Below the pieces are notes generated by a model. That model was not told the origin of the DNA. It saw only the letters and a list, made by a program, of their open reading frames with translations, and did not search any database. Positions 1-6,845 of a stretch of DNA of 11,803 bases are shown piece after piece (the first letter of the stretch is position 1; each line of letters starts with the position of its first letter). A program made the translations under genes and the position numbers. Origin of the DNA: Prevotellaceae bacterium UBA4359 (GTDB lineage Bacteria > Bacteroidota > Bacteroidia > Bacteroidales > Bacteroidaceae); assembly GCA_002393555.1 (NCBI GenBank), contig DGSP01000060.1:30196-41998 (forward strand), in the 5' to 3' direction.

Positions 1-53
1 TCCAATAATTATTATTGGAACCAATTTTTAGCAATTATTGGAAATTATTGTCC
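1..53. repeat. AT-rich short repeats and palindrome
   Basis: Positions 1-19 form a perfect inverted repeat, TCCAATAAT and ATTATTGGA around one T. The word ATTATTGGAA occurs at 11-20 and again at 34-43, and ATTATTG follows at 44-50. The block may continue left of the window. Its role is unknown; it could be the edge of an intergenic repeat or a protein-binding site. No gene is visible from 1 to 369. Confidence 0.5.
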
Positions 54-93
54 GAGAAAACAATGCGGCTTGCGGCGAAAATTACAACTATTC

Positions 94-185
94 AATTCAT
101 GAAAAATTCGTGGTTAATTCATGATAATTTATGTCTAAAATAAAACACGAATTTCCATGAATTAACCACGAATTTTTCATGAATT
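94..185. repeat. Perfect 30-bp-arm inverted repeat
   Basis: The arms 94-123 and 156-185 are exact reverse complements, each carrying AATTCATGAAAA and CGTGGTTAATTCATG. They are separated by 32 AT-rich bases. The transcript could fold into a long hairpin, and the DNA could form a cruciform. There is no T-tract directly after either arm, so it is not a typical intrinsic terminator. A small non-coding mobile repeat (MITE-like) or a transcript-stabilising stem are the alternatives. No flanking target-site duplication is obvious. Confidence 0.75.
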
Positions 186-251
186 ATTTTTGTTCGAAGT
201 CATCGAACTCATGTATTAGGTTCTCAGAAAGTTACTGTCCGGCAGTCTTGA

Positions 252-288
252 GGGCGGTCATCCCGTGGTGGGGTGACCGCCCTTTTTT
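252..288 (+). terminator. Strong intrinsic terminator, + strand
   Basis: The arms GGGCGGTCA (252-260) and TGACCGCCC (274-282) pair perfectly, the stem can extend inward through CCC/GGG (262-264 with 270-272), and six T follow (283-288). Polarity is + strand. No protein gene lies upstream in the window, so it serves either a transcript entering from the left or a short untranslated RNA. It lies just past the 3' end of the - strand glycosyltransferase run. On that strand there is no T-tract, although the stem could still slow read-through. Confidence 0.85.
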
Positions 289-369
289 GTTGCAAAGTTA
301 CGGCTCCCGGCGGGGCGAGCGGTGACTTCTGATGAGTTCTGATGACTTTCTATTTCTCAAACATGGATT

Positions 370-1521
370 TCAGCGGGATTTTCTTCTTGAAGACTTCTCC
401 TTCAGCAACTCCCGGAAGAGTTGCATCCACCTTTGGGCAATATCCTCAATCCTGTACTTCTCCGACTCCTTGAGTCCTGCATGCCCCATCTGCTTGCGGA
501 GCGGTTCGTCTTCGATGAGTTGGCACACACGCTCGGCAAAGGTCTTCTCGTCACCCACCGCCACGAGGTAACCATTCTGTCCATCTTCAATAATATCCCT
601 CGGTCCTGTCGGACATATGTAGGAGACCAAGGGAAGTCCCACAGACATGGCCTCTATCAACACCAGCGGCAACCCTTCGTATTGAGAGGTGAGCAGATAC
701 ATGGATGTCTGGCTCATCTTTTTCAGCGGCTCAGCAGTGTAGCCCATCAGACAGACTTTCCCTTCCAGCCCAGACTCCTCAATCTGTTGGCGCAAAGCAG
801 CCTCCAACTCTCCCTTTCCCCATATCTCCAGCCGCCAGTCGGGATGCTTCTCTGCCACCCTGCCCCACATGCGGATGAGCGAGGCAAAGTCTTTTTGTTC
901 TGTCATGCGTCCTGCCGCAATGGCAGTCTTGTTTTCGCAGGTGGATTTCTCCTCACACACTGATGTGATGGGATTGGGCATCACCAAGACATTCTTCCAG
1001 CCCTTCCAATTCTGTTCCTTGTCTTCCTTTGTCAATACGACGATATAGTCATAACCTTTTATCTTCCAGAGATATCCATATTGATTCTTTATCCAATATA
1101 TGATTCTATGCCGCCAACTCTTCGTGTTTATTCTTTTGAGCCAATATTTCTCAAAATGCATCTCACGGATGAGTAATGGCTTCGACACCAGATGTAATGA
1201 AGGTATGAGGTACGCCTCATGGTTTCCTGTCGCCACAACCACGTCTGGCCTGATGTCATTCAGCACTTTCTCCAATCGCTCCTTGTGGAGACGGTTCTTC
1301 TTATAATACCCCCTGAAACCAAAATACTCATGGAGATAATTCACGCCCAAATCCACCAGATGGACACCTTCCAAAGGACGAAGTGGGTCATCTTGTGCAT
1401 CGGCGACCACAATCCACACCTCATTGCCCACCATCTTGGCAAGTGCGTTCGCCTTCACAATGGTGACAATTTCTATGCCACCCAAGTGGCCAACAGAATC
1501 AACACAATAGACTATTTTCAT
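370..1521 (-). CDS. Glycosyltransferase family 4 (GT-B), last gene of the cluster
   Basis: This is a retaining GT-B sugar transferase of about 383 residues, the usual GT4 length, expected to act in the cytoplasm or at the inner membrane face and add one sugar to a growing surface polysaccharide. Visible features are an N-terminal beta strand with a GG loop (residues 14-15), the linker region ending in MPNPI, the donor-domain opening AGRMTEQKD (203-211) and the EX7E motif in EGLPLVLIE (282-290). The C-terminus is very basic. I start at the ATG at 1521; the frame extends two codons to a TTG at 1527 with no better support. It is 41 bp downstream of a close paralogue (1563-2696), with which it shares perfect DNA runs of 59-65 bp in the C-terminal half, so it arose by recent duplication or conversion. 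Donor and acceptor sugars cannot be read from sequence. Confidence 0.9.
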   Translation of the reverse strand: MKIVYCVDSVGHLGGIEIVTIVKANALAKMVGNEVWIVVADAQDDPLRPLEGVHLVDLGVNYLHEYFGFRGYYKKNRLHKERLEKVLNDIRPDVVVATGNHEAYLIPSLHLVSKPLLIREMHFEKYWLKRINTKSWRHRIIYWIKNQYGYLWKIKGYDYIVVLTKEDKEQNWKGWKNVLVMPNPITSVCEEKSTCENKTAIAAGRMTEQKDFASLIRMWGRVAEKHPDWRLEIWGKGELEAALRQQIEESGLEGKVCLMGYTAEPLKKMSQTSMYLLTSQYEGLPLVLIEAMSVGLPLVSYICPTGPRDIIEDGQNGYLVAVGDEKTFAERVCQLIEDEPLRKQMGHAGLKESEKYRIEDIAQRWMQLFRELLKEKSSRRKSR

Positions 1522-1562
1522 ATCCAAATATAGGTTAAACTAATATGCGGCGGAACTCAGAC

Positions 1563-2696
1563 CTATCTTTTTCTCTTCTTCTCCAATAGTTCCCGGAAGA
1601 GTTGCATCCACCTTTGGGCAATATCCTCAATCCTGTACTTCTCCGACTCCTTCAGTCCGGCCTGCCCCATCTGCTTGCGGAGCGGTTCGTCTTCGATGAG
1701 TTGGCACACACGCTCGGCAAAGGTCTTTTCGTCGCCCATCGCCACGAGATAGCCTGTCCGCCCATCTTCGATGAGATCTCTCGGTCCTGTGGGGCACATG
1801 TAGGAAACGGCTGGAATGCCTACCGACATGCCCTCAATCAACACCAAGGGCAATCCTTCATGCTTGGAGGATAGCAGATACATAGATGCCTGGCTCATCT
1901 TTTTCAACGGTTCAGCAGTGTAGCCCATCAGACAGACTTTCCCTTCCAGCCCAGATTCTTCAATCTGTTGGCGCAAGGCAGCCTCCAAGTCTCCCTTTCC
2001 CCATATCTCCAGCCGCCAGTCGGGATGCTTCTCTGCCACCCTGCCCCAGATGCGGATGAGGGAAGAAAAATCTTTCAGGGATACCAAACGCCCCATAGTT
2101 ATGGCAGTCTTTTTTTCGCAAGTGGACACCTCCTCGCACTTTGACGTGATGGGATTGGGCATCACCAACACATTCTTCCAGCCTTTCCAGTTGCGTTCCT
2201 TGTCCTCTTCTGTCAAAATCACGATGTGGTCATAACCTTTTATCTTCCAGTGATAATCGTACATCTCGCCCACCCATGCCAATAACTTCCCTTTCAGACT
2301 CGTGCAGTCTTTCCTGCGATAGTTTTTCTCAAAATGCACTTCGCGAATCAGCACGGGTTTTGAGACCAGTTTCAACGAAGGAATCACTCCTTTCTCATAC
2401 TGCCCCATGGCAATGACAACATCAGGCTTGATGTCATTCAGCACTTTCTCCAGCCGTTGCTGATGCAAGCGCAATTTCTGAAAAAGTGCCAAAGTCCCCT
2501 GCATGGTGAAATAGTTCACACCCAAGTCCACCAGATGCACACCCTGCAGGGGGATGACTGGGTCATGAGGGGCATCGCTCACAGCAATCCACACCTCGTT
2601 GTCTGGCATCTTCGCCAAAGCATTCGCCTTGACAATGGTGACAATCTCTGTGCCTCCCATCAGACAAACAGAATTGATACAATAAACTATTTTCAT
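1563..2696 (-). CDS. Glycosyltransferase family 4 (GT-B), paralogue
   Basis: This is a 377-residue GT-B transferase starting MKIVYCINSV. The frame is open for another 37 codons upstream, but that stretch overlaps a full -33/-7 promoter (2720-2751) and is absent from the paralogues, so the ATG at 2696 is the better start. Motifs are a GG loop near residue 14, the donor-domain opening MGRL (201-204) and the EX7E motif EGLPLVLIE (280-288). Its donor-binding half is almost identical to that of the gene at 370-1521. The segments at about residues 60-80 and 120-145, expected to face the acceptor, differ strongly. I infer that the two enzymes use the same activated sugar on different acceptors. It has its own promoter, and the last two genes probably form a sub-operon. 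Confidence 0.9.
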   Translation of the reverse strand: MKIVYCINSVCLMGGTEIVTIVKANALAKMPDNEVWIAVSDAPHDPVIPLQGVHLVDLGVNYFTMQGTLALFQKLRLHQQRLEKVLNDIKPDVVIAMGQYEKGVIPSLKLVSKPVLIREVHFEKNYRRKDCTSLKGKLLAWVGEMYDYHWKIKGYDHIVILTEEDKERNWKGWKNVLVMPNPITSKCEEVSTCEKKTAITMGRLVSLKDFSSLIRIWGRVAEKHPDWRLEIWGKGDLEAALRQQIEESGLEGKVCLMGYTAEPLKKMSQASMYLLSSKHEGLPLVLIEGMSVGIPAVSYMCPTGPRDLIEDGRTGYLVAMGDEKTFAERVCQLIEDEPLRKQMGQAGLKESEKYRIEDIAQRWMQLFRELLEKKRKR

Positions 2697-2719
2697 CTCC
2701 GAATACAAATTTTGTTCCA

Positions 2720-2751
2720 CAAAGATAAACCTTTCTGCGGAATCAAGCAAA
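2720..2751 (-). promoter_or_regulatory. Bacteroidota-type promoter for the GT4 pair
   Basis: On the - strand TTTG (2748-2751) is followed after 20 bp by TATCTTTG (2720-2727), an exact match to the Bacteroidota -33 TTTG / -7 TAnnTTTG consensus. Transcription should begin near 2713, leaving a leader of about 17 nt before the ATG at 2696. This places an internal promoter in the five-gene run and argues against an upstream start for the gene. The remainder of the 2697-2837 gap shows nothing else clear. Confidence 0.75.
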
Positions 2752-2837
2752 AAAAGAAATGTTTTTTTGTAAAAATCAAGCCGAAGAAGAGAATCAGCCC
2801 CCCACACCCTTATTGTACATATATCCAGTCCTTCGGT

Positions 2838-3917
2838 TCAGTTCTTAATCATTTGCTTGCGCAGCCATCTGTCGAAGATGTGACGGTAGAGCCAACTGTT
2901 GAAGCGGTAGCCGTTGTAACTATGCAACGAGTAATACTTGAGCCATTGGATGACGCATGCAGCGAGAGTTCGTCCCTTGGTGTCTTTCAACATCTCAATG
3001 TCGGCAGGGCGGAGCAGTCTGGTGTACCGCTTCCATTCTTCCAAGGTGAGGGGAATATGCCCCATCTTATTGGCAAAAGCAGCCATGAGAGACTGGATGG
3101 CACGATGTGCAGCAGGTGCCATGTATGGGTTTTCCTCCGAGTTGATGTAATTACGCATGGAAACCATGTTGTAGTAGAGGTCGTTCAACTGCACGAGCAC
3201 ACGTTCCTTGTTTTGTGTGCGCATGATGGAGACTCCATTACACTGCTCGTAACGGTTCACATTGCAAGTGACGCGCACCAAATGCGGGTGGTGGCTATAC
3301 ACGTCGAAGTTGAACATCTCATCCTCCCACACCACAATTTCAAACTTTAGATCATGCTCATGAAGAAATTCCCTGCGGAAGAAATTGGTCCACACATACA
3401 GGATTTTCGTGCGGTTATACTCGTCGGCACCATCGCCATCAAAAAAGACCTCGCCATCCGGCTTGGCATCGGGGTCATCGAGGGTGGTCCCGTCGGTGAA
3501 GACCATTCGGAAACCGAAGTTGAGCACGTCGGGCTTCTCGGACAAAGTTTTCCCCCCCAGATTTTGCCCTGACGGCACAGGGGCGGACTGGCAGAAGTGG
3601 TCGTAGAGATAGCGGAAGGCACCGTCCACCACGTAGTCGTCGCTGTCGATGAAGACGAGGTATTCGCCTCGGGCCAGGAGCATGCCGGTGTTGCGCGCGG
3701 CGGAGAGGCCGCCGTTCTTCTGGGTCACGACATTGATGAGGTCGGGGTGCTTCCTCTCATAGTCTGCCAGAATCTTGCCACTGCCGTCGGGCGAACCATC
3801 GTTCACACATATAATCTCATACTCTCCCACTTCCATTCCTTGGCGCAGCAGGGAGTCGAGGCAACGAGGAAGGAACTTCTCCACGTTATAGACTGGAACG
3901 ATGACGGATAGCTTCAT
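2838..3917 (-). CDS. Glycosyltransferase family 2 (GT-A)
   Basis: This is a 359-residue inverting GT-A transferase for surface polysaccharide assembly. Landmarks are PVYNVEKFL (8-16), NDGSPDGS (39-46, nucleotide-binding loop), GGLSAARNTG (69-78), the metal-binding DXD as DSDD (91-94) and a likely catalytic acidic motif WEDEMFNFD (197-205). The C-terminal third is family-specific and basic, with no convincing transmembrane helix. The start ATG at 3917 aligns exactly with the paralogue at 6133. Only 26 bp separate it from the upstream GT4 gene, so they are co-transcribed. A 141-bp gap with a new promoter follows. Its first 38 residues are nearly identical to the other GT2, then the proteins diverge, including an insertion around residues 110-127 here. 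The sugar is unknown. Confidence 0.92.
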   Translation of the reverse strand: MKLSVIVPVYNVEKFLPRCLDSLLRQGMEVGEYEIICVNDGSPDGSGKILADYERKHPDLINVVTQKNGGLSAARNTGMLLARGEYLVFIDSDDYVVDGAFRYLYDHFCQSAPVPSGQNLGGKTLSEKPDVLNFGFRMVFTDGTTLDDPDAKPDGEVFFDGDGADEYNRTKILYVWTNFFRREFLHEHDLKFEIVVWEDEMFNFDVYSHHPHLVRVTCNVNRYEQCNGVSIMRTQNKERVLVQLNDLYYNMVSMRNYINSEENPYMAPAAHRAIQSLMAAFANKMGHIPLTLEEWKRYTRLLRPADIEMLKDTKGRTLAACVIQWLKYYSLHSYNGYRFNSWLYRHIFDRWLRKQMIKN

Positions 3918-3943
3918 ATAAAAGCCTTTTTGTACTTGTTACA

Positions 3944-5083
3944 TCAATTGGTTTTTCTCTTTCGATCCAGAAGTTGCTGAAACAACTCCATCCAACGCTG
4001 GGCAATTCTCTCAATCCTATAATTTTCTGACGCTTTCAGTGCTTCTTGCCCCATCTTCTGACGCAGTTCCTCATCCGCAATCAACTTACATACCTTCTCC
4101 ACAAAAGCATCTTCATCACCATTGGGAATAAGGAATCCTGTATGACCATCATCTATAATGTCTTTTGGACCTGTTGGACACATATATGAAACAACGGGTA
4201 AGCCAACCGACATTGCTTCAACTATAACTAATGGCAACCCCTCATATTTGGATGAAAGCAAATACATGGATGCTTGACTCATTTTCTGAATCGGTTCTGG
4301 CGTGAAACCTTTCAACAGAACCTTATCCTCCATTTTCAGTTCCTCTATCTGTTGTTGCAAAGCATTTTCCAACTCGCCCTTTCCCCATATCTCCAACTGC
4401 CAATCAGGATACTGTTCTACGACCTTCTTCCACATACGAATAAGAGCAGGGAAGTCCTTCTGCTCGGACAATCGTCCTACCGAAATGGCAGTGTGAGCAG
4501 TACGATTAGACTTCTTTTCACATGTTGACGTGATTGGATTGGGAATAACTGAAACTTTATCCCAACCACGCCAATTCTTCTGTCGATCTTCTTCTGTCAA
4601 AAGCACAATGCAATCGTATCCCTTAATCTTCCAATGATAATCATAAATCTCCCTCCCCCTTGCAAGCATCTTCTTTTTCCAATTCTCTGCCATGATAAGG
4701 CGAAAATGCTTTGGCAGATGTAATTCTCGAACTACTACAGGTTTTGAAGTTAATTGCAAGGACGGGAGAAATGATTTTTCATCTCGTCCCGTAGAAATGA
4801 CAACATCTGGCATGATGCTGTTCAAGCATTCTTTTAAACGTTTCTTGTGTTGTGACTTTTTTCGGAAAAATTCTAAAAAGCCAACATTCTTGTCATAATA
4901 CCTTACATCTAAATTGACCACATGTACTCCCTCCAACGGTATCAAAGGATCACCTTGTCCATCTGTCACAACAATCCAAACCTCATTGCCAGGTATCTTA
5001 GACAACGCATTTGCTTTTACGAGGGTTACTTTTTCCACACCCCCTAGCAAAGAAATAGAATTAATACAATATACTATCTTCAT
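3944..5083 (-). CDS. Glycosyltransferase family 4 (GT-B), divergent paralogue
   Basis: This is a 379-residue GT-B transferase, MKIVYCINSI at the start, with a GG loop (14-15), the donor-domain opening VGRLSEQKD (202-210) and EX7E in EGLPLVIVE (281-289). It is clearly homologous to the two downstream GT4 enzymes along its whole length but more distant. Its DNA is visibly more AT-rich (about 40% G+C in a sampled 60-base line against about 50% in the paralogue), so it was either acquired separately or duplicated earlier. It lies 21 bp after the GT2 gene at 5105-6133 and 26 bp before the next GT2, which supports one operon. A cytoplasmic or membrane-face role in adding a sugar to lipid-linked polysaccharide is inferred from the family. 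Confidence 0.9.
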   Translation of the reverse strand: MKIVYCINSISLLGGVEKVTLVKANALSKIPGNEVWIVVTDGQGDPLIPLEGVHVVNLDVRYYDKNVGFLEFFRKKSQHKKRLKECLNSIMPDVVISTGRDEKSFLPSLQLTSKPVVVRELHLPKHFRLIMAENWKKKMLARGREIYDYHWKIKGYDCIVLLTEEDRQKNWRGWDKVSVIPNPITSTCEKKSNRTAHTAISVGRLSEQKDFPALIRMWKKVVEQYPDWQLEIWGKGELENALQQQIEELKMEDKVLLKGFTPEPIQKMSQASMYLLSSKYEGLPLVIVEAMSVGLPVVSYMCPTGPKDIIDDGHTGFLIPNGDEDAFVEKVCKLIADEELRQKMGQEALKASENYRIERIAQRWMELFQQLLDRKRKTN

Positions 5084-5104
5084 TACCGTATATATTTGTG
5101 TTCA

Positions 5105-6133
5105 TCATTTTTTCATAAACAGAATAGGACGGAGAAACTGGTAAAATACCACTTTCCGAATGAAAGTGAACAGCATGTAAAACAGATAGGACTTTCCTGC
5201 CCACTTCTTGCATAAAGCCAACCTATACGCACTCTTGCCATTACGCTGCTCCAGCGGTTGATAGGGTGGCAATTTCCTCATCTTTTGCCGAAAAGTAAGC
5301 CACTTCCCGAATGGAATGAATGCCAAAGAAAGTTTATGATGGTAAACATTCAGAAAGTTATTAATAACTCGCATGGCCGCAGGAAGCATCTCTTTTTCAC
5401 CGCTATCTATATAGGCACATATATAGTCTATATTGGAGAACATGTCTTCTGAATATTGAATGACTTTCTTCTTGTCGGTAGTGCGCTGGATGGATCCCTC
5501 GTTACCCAATTCGTAGCGCACCACATTACATGTCACGATACGTGTGAAGGGATGATGCCTAAAGACATCGAAATTAAATAACTCATCTTGACTCGCCACA
5601 ATCTGTGATTCGATATGGTGAAGTTCAATAAAAGATCTCTTGTAGAATTTGGTCCAAACATTATAAAGAGGCCAACGATTAAATGCCTCAGTTCCATCAC
5701 CTTCAAAAGTAACTTCACCTTGGGGAGTGGCTTCTGGGTCATACAAGATTAAGCCATTGGTGTATATTTTGATATAATCGTAACACAGCACTTCAGGCTT
5801 GTCCTTGCAAAAAACATCCAAAAGATAGCTATAAGCATTATCTATGAGATAGTCATCACTGTCAAGATAAGTCACATACTCGCCTTGAGCCATTGCGGTT
5901 CCCGTATTCCGTGCGCCGCCTAACCCCTGATTCTCCTGGGTGATGACCTTGAAGATGTCGGGATATTTCTTCTCATACTCTGCCAGGATGGCTGCGGAAT
6001 TGTCGGGTGAGCCGTCGTTCACGCAGATAACCTCCCACTCCCCCACCTCCATGCCTTGACGCAGGAGGGAGTCGAGACAACGGGGAAGGAATTTCTCCAC
6101 GTTATAGACGGGTACGATGACGGATAGTTTCAT
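5105..6133 (-). CDS. Glycosyltransferase family 2 (GT-A), first gene of the cluster
   Basis: This is a 342-residue GT-A transferase. Its motifs are PVYNVEKFL (8-16), NDGSPDNS (39-46), GLGGARNTG (70-78), the metal-binding DSDD (91-94) and QDELFNFD (182-189). The C-terminal 30 residues are hydrophobic and aromatic with interspersed lysines and arginines (about 313-342), which may attach it to the inner membrane face. The gene is mosaic in composition: about the first 210 bp are G+C-richer and closely match the start of the GT2 gene at 2838-3917, while the rest is AT-rich and only distantly similar. It is the promoter-proximal member of the cluster, with a -7 element at 6190-6197. The transferred sugar is not predictable. 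Confidence 0.92.
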   Translation of the reverse strand: MKLSVIVPVYNVEKFLPRCLDSLLRQGMEVGEWEVICVNDGSPDNSAAILAEYEKKYPDIFKVITQENQGLGGARNTGTAMAQGEYVTYLDSDDYLIDNAYSYLLDVFCKDKPEVLCYDYIKIYTNGLILYDPEATPQGEVTFEGDGTEAFNRWPLYNVWTKFYKRSFIELHHIESQIVASQDELFNFDVFRHHPFTRIVTCNVVRYELGNEGSIQRTTDKKKVIQYSEDMFSNIDYICAYIDSGEKEMLPAAMRVINNFLNVYHHKLSLAFIPFGKWLTFRQKMRKLPPYQPLEQRNGKSAYRLALCKKWAGKSYLFYMLFTFIRKVVFYQFLRPILFMKK

Positions 6134-6189
6134 GCGGTCAGGGTGTTCATTTGTGTATGTTCAGGTAGGTTTTTGCGCCTTATTCATGG

Positions 6190-6197
6190 CAAAGATA
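6190..6197 (-). promoter_or_regulatory. -7 element of the glycosyltransferase operon
   Basis: The - strand reads TATCTTTG, an exact TAnnTTTG, about 57 bp before the ATG at 6133. There is no good TTTG at the expected distance upstream (about 6217-6220), so this is a half-match. It is nonetheless the best candidate for the start of the five-gene transcript. The same octamer serves the clearer promoter at 2720-2727. Confidence 0.5.
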
Positions 6198-6252
6198 GGT
6201 TTTTTTCTTTTATGTCCACGCTATTTTCCGAAAAAAGAGTGGATTGGCGTGT

Positions 6253-6300
6253 AAAAACGGTGCTTTCGGGGCGTTTTGTCCCGAAGGCACCGTTTTTTTT
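6253..6300. terminator. Long terminator-type hairpin with T-tracts on both strands
   Basis: The arms AAAACGGTGC (6254-6263) and GCACCGTTTT (6287-6296) pair perfectly, and the stem continues inward through TTTCGGG/CCCGAAG, giving about 17 bp. Eight T follow on the + strand and five on the - strand, so it can terminate in both directions. It sits between the glycosyltransferase promoter and the maintenance module and should insulate the two. No + strand gene ends immediately upstream. Confidence 0.8.
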
Positions 6301-6338
6301 GTGCCTTTTTTCAAGTTTCGGGGGAGGGGGGCTATTAT

Positions 6339-6534
6339 ACGCCTTCGGCGGACGTGTAAAGTGACTGAATGTCACTTTGAAAAAAAACAAATAAAAACAA
6401 ATAAAAACAGGTTCTTCTTGATTGTGATGGCAAAGATTTTGTGGACGAAGAAAAGGTTTTTATTTGTTTTCATCGGTTTTTATTTGTTTTTTTCAAAGTG
6501 ACATTCAGTCACTTTACACGTCCGCCGAAGGCGT
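6339..6534. repeat. Very long inverted repeat with nested hairpins
   Basis: The left arm (6339 to about 6406) and the right arm (about 6456-6534) are reverse complements. The outer 43-44 bp are perfect, and the inner part, made of AAAACAAAT-type repeats, differs by small indels. Each arm carries its own dyads: CGCC-TTCG-GCG, a stable UUCG-type loop, and AAAGTGAC paired with GTCACTTT around a 5-base loop. About 50 bases separate the arms. There is no open frame of note inside. It may be a non-coding mobile repeat, a cruciform site or a replicon boundary element. A relative of its outer hairpin recurs in opposite orientation at 11754-11803. Confidence 0.8.
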
Positions 6535-6540
6535 AAAAAA

Positions 6541-6646
6541 CACTGCCGCTGCCACGCTACGTGCAACGCCGTTGCACATTCAATTTGTACGGCGTTACAA
6601 TTATATATTGTGTGCCGTTGCTATTGCAATTTGCACGACGCTGCAC
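6541..6646. promoter_or_regulatory. Cluster of short dyads upstream of parA
   Basis: Several overlapping palindromic words are built on GTGCAACG/CGTTGCAC: a perfect 17-bp dyad with 8-bp arms at 6561-6577, TTGTA/TACAA at 6585-6600, GTGCCGTTGC at 6612-6621, ATTGCAAT at 6623-6630 and TTGCACGACGCTGCAC at 6631-6646. They lie 95 bp or more upstream of the parA promoter. Their density suggests a protein-binding region such as a centromere or operator, but the function is inference only. Nothing else clear is seen from 6647 to 6739. Confidence 0.35.
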
Positions 6647-6739
6647 TCACTGGGGGTTCCTCTCCGCACGGAAAACAGGGAAAACGCAGCATGAAGCAGC
6701 ATTGTGTAGTTACATAATAAAATAATTTCGGTTAAATGT

Positions 6740-6770
6740 TTTGTCGTTATCGGGAAAATCCGTAACTTTG
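6740..6770 (+). promoter_or_regulatory. parA: Promoter of the parA operon
   Basis: TTTG (6740-6743) is followed by 19 bp and TAACTTTG (6763-6770), an exact Bacteroidota-type -33/-7 pair. Transcription should start near 6777, giving a leader of about 70 nt before the parA ATG at 6846. A purine-rich stretch (GGAGAGAAAGGACAGGAAG) immediately precedes the start codon. Confidence 0.85.
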
Positions 6771-6845
6771 CAACCATTCTGATTGATAAAGAAACGTTTA
6801 TAGCAAACACTCTGTGCTCCGAAAGGAGAGAAAGGACAGGAAGAA

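Noticed and set aside
293..300. TAACTTTG on the - strand as a promoter
   Set aside because: It is an exact -7 match, but there is no TTTG at the required distance and no gene downstream on that strand within the window.
1525..1532. TATATTTG on the - strand as a promoter for the last GT4 gene
   Set aside because: It would put the transcript start at the ATG itself, and there is no -33 match. Read-through from the gene 41 bp upstream is simpler.
2697..2807. N-terminal extension of the GT4 gene at 1563-2696
   Set aside because: It overlaps a complete promoter and has no counterpart in the paralogues.
6143..6501. Small frames in the intergenic region
   Set aside because: They cross the terminator hairpin and the long inverted repeat, and their products are low-complexity with no domain.
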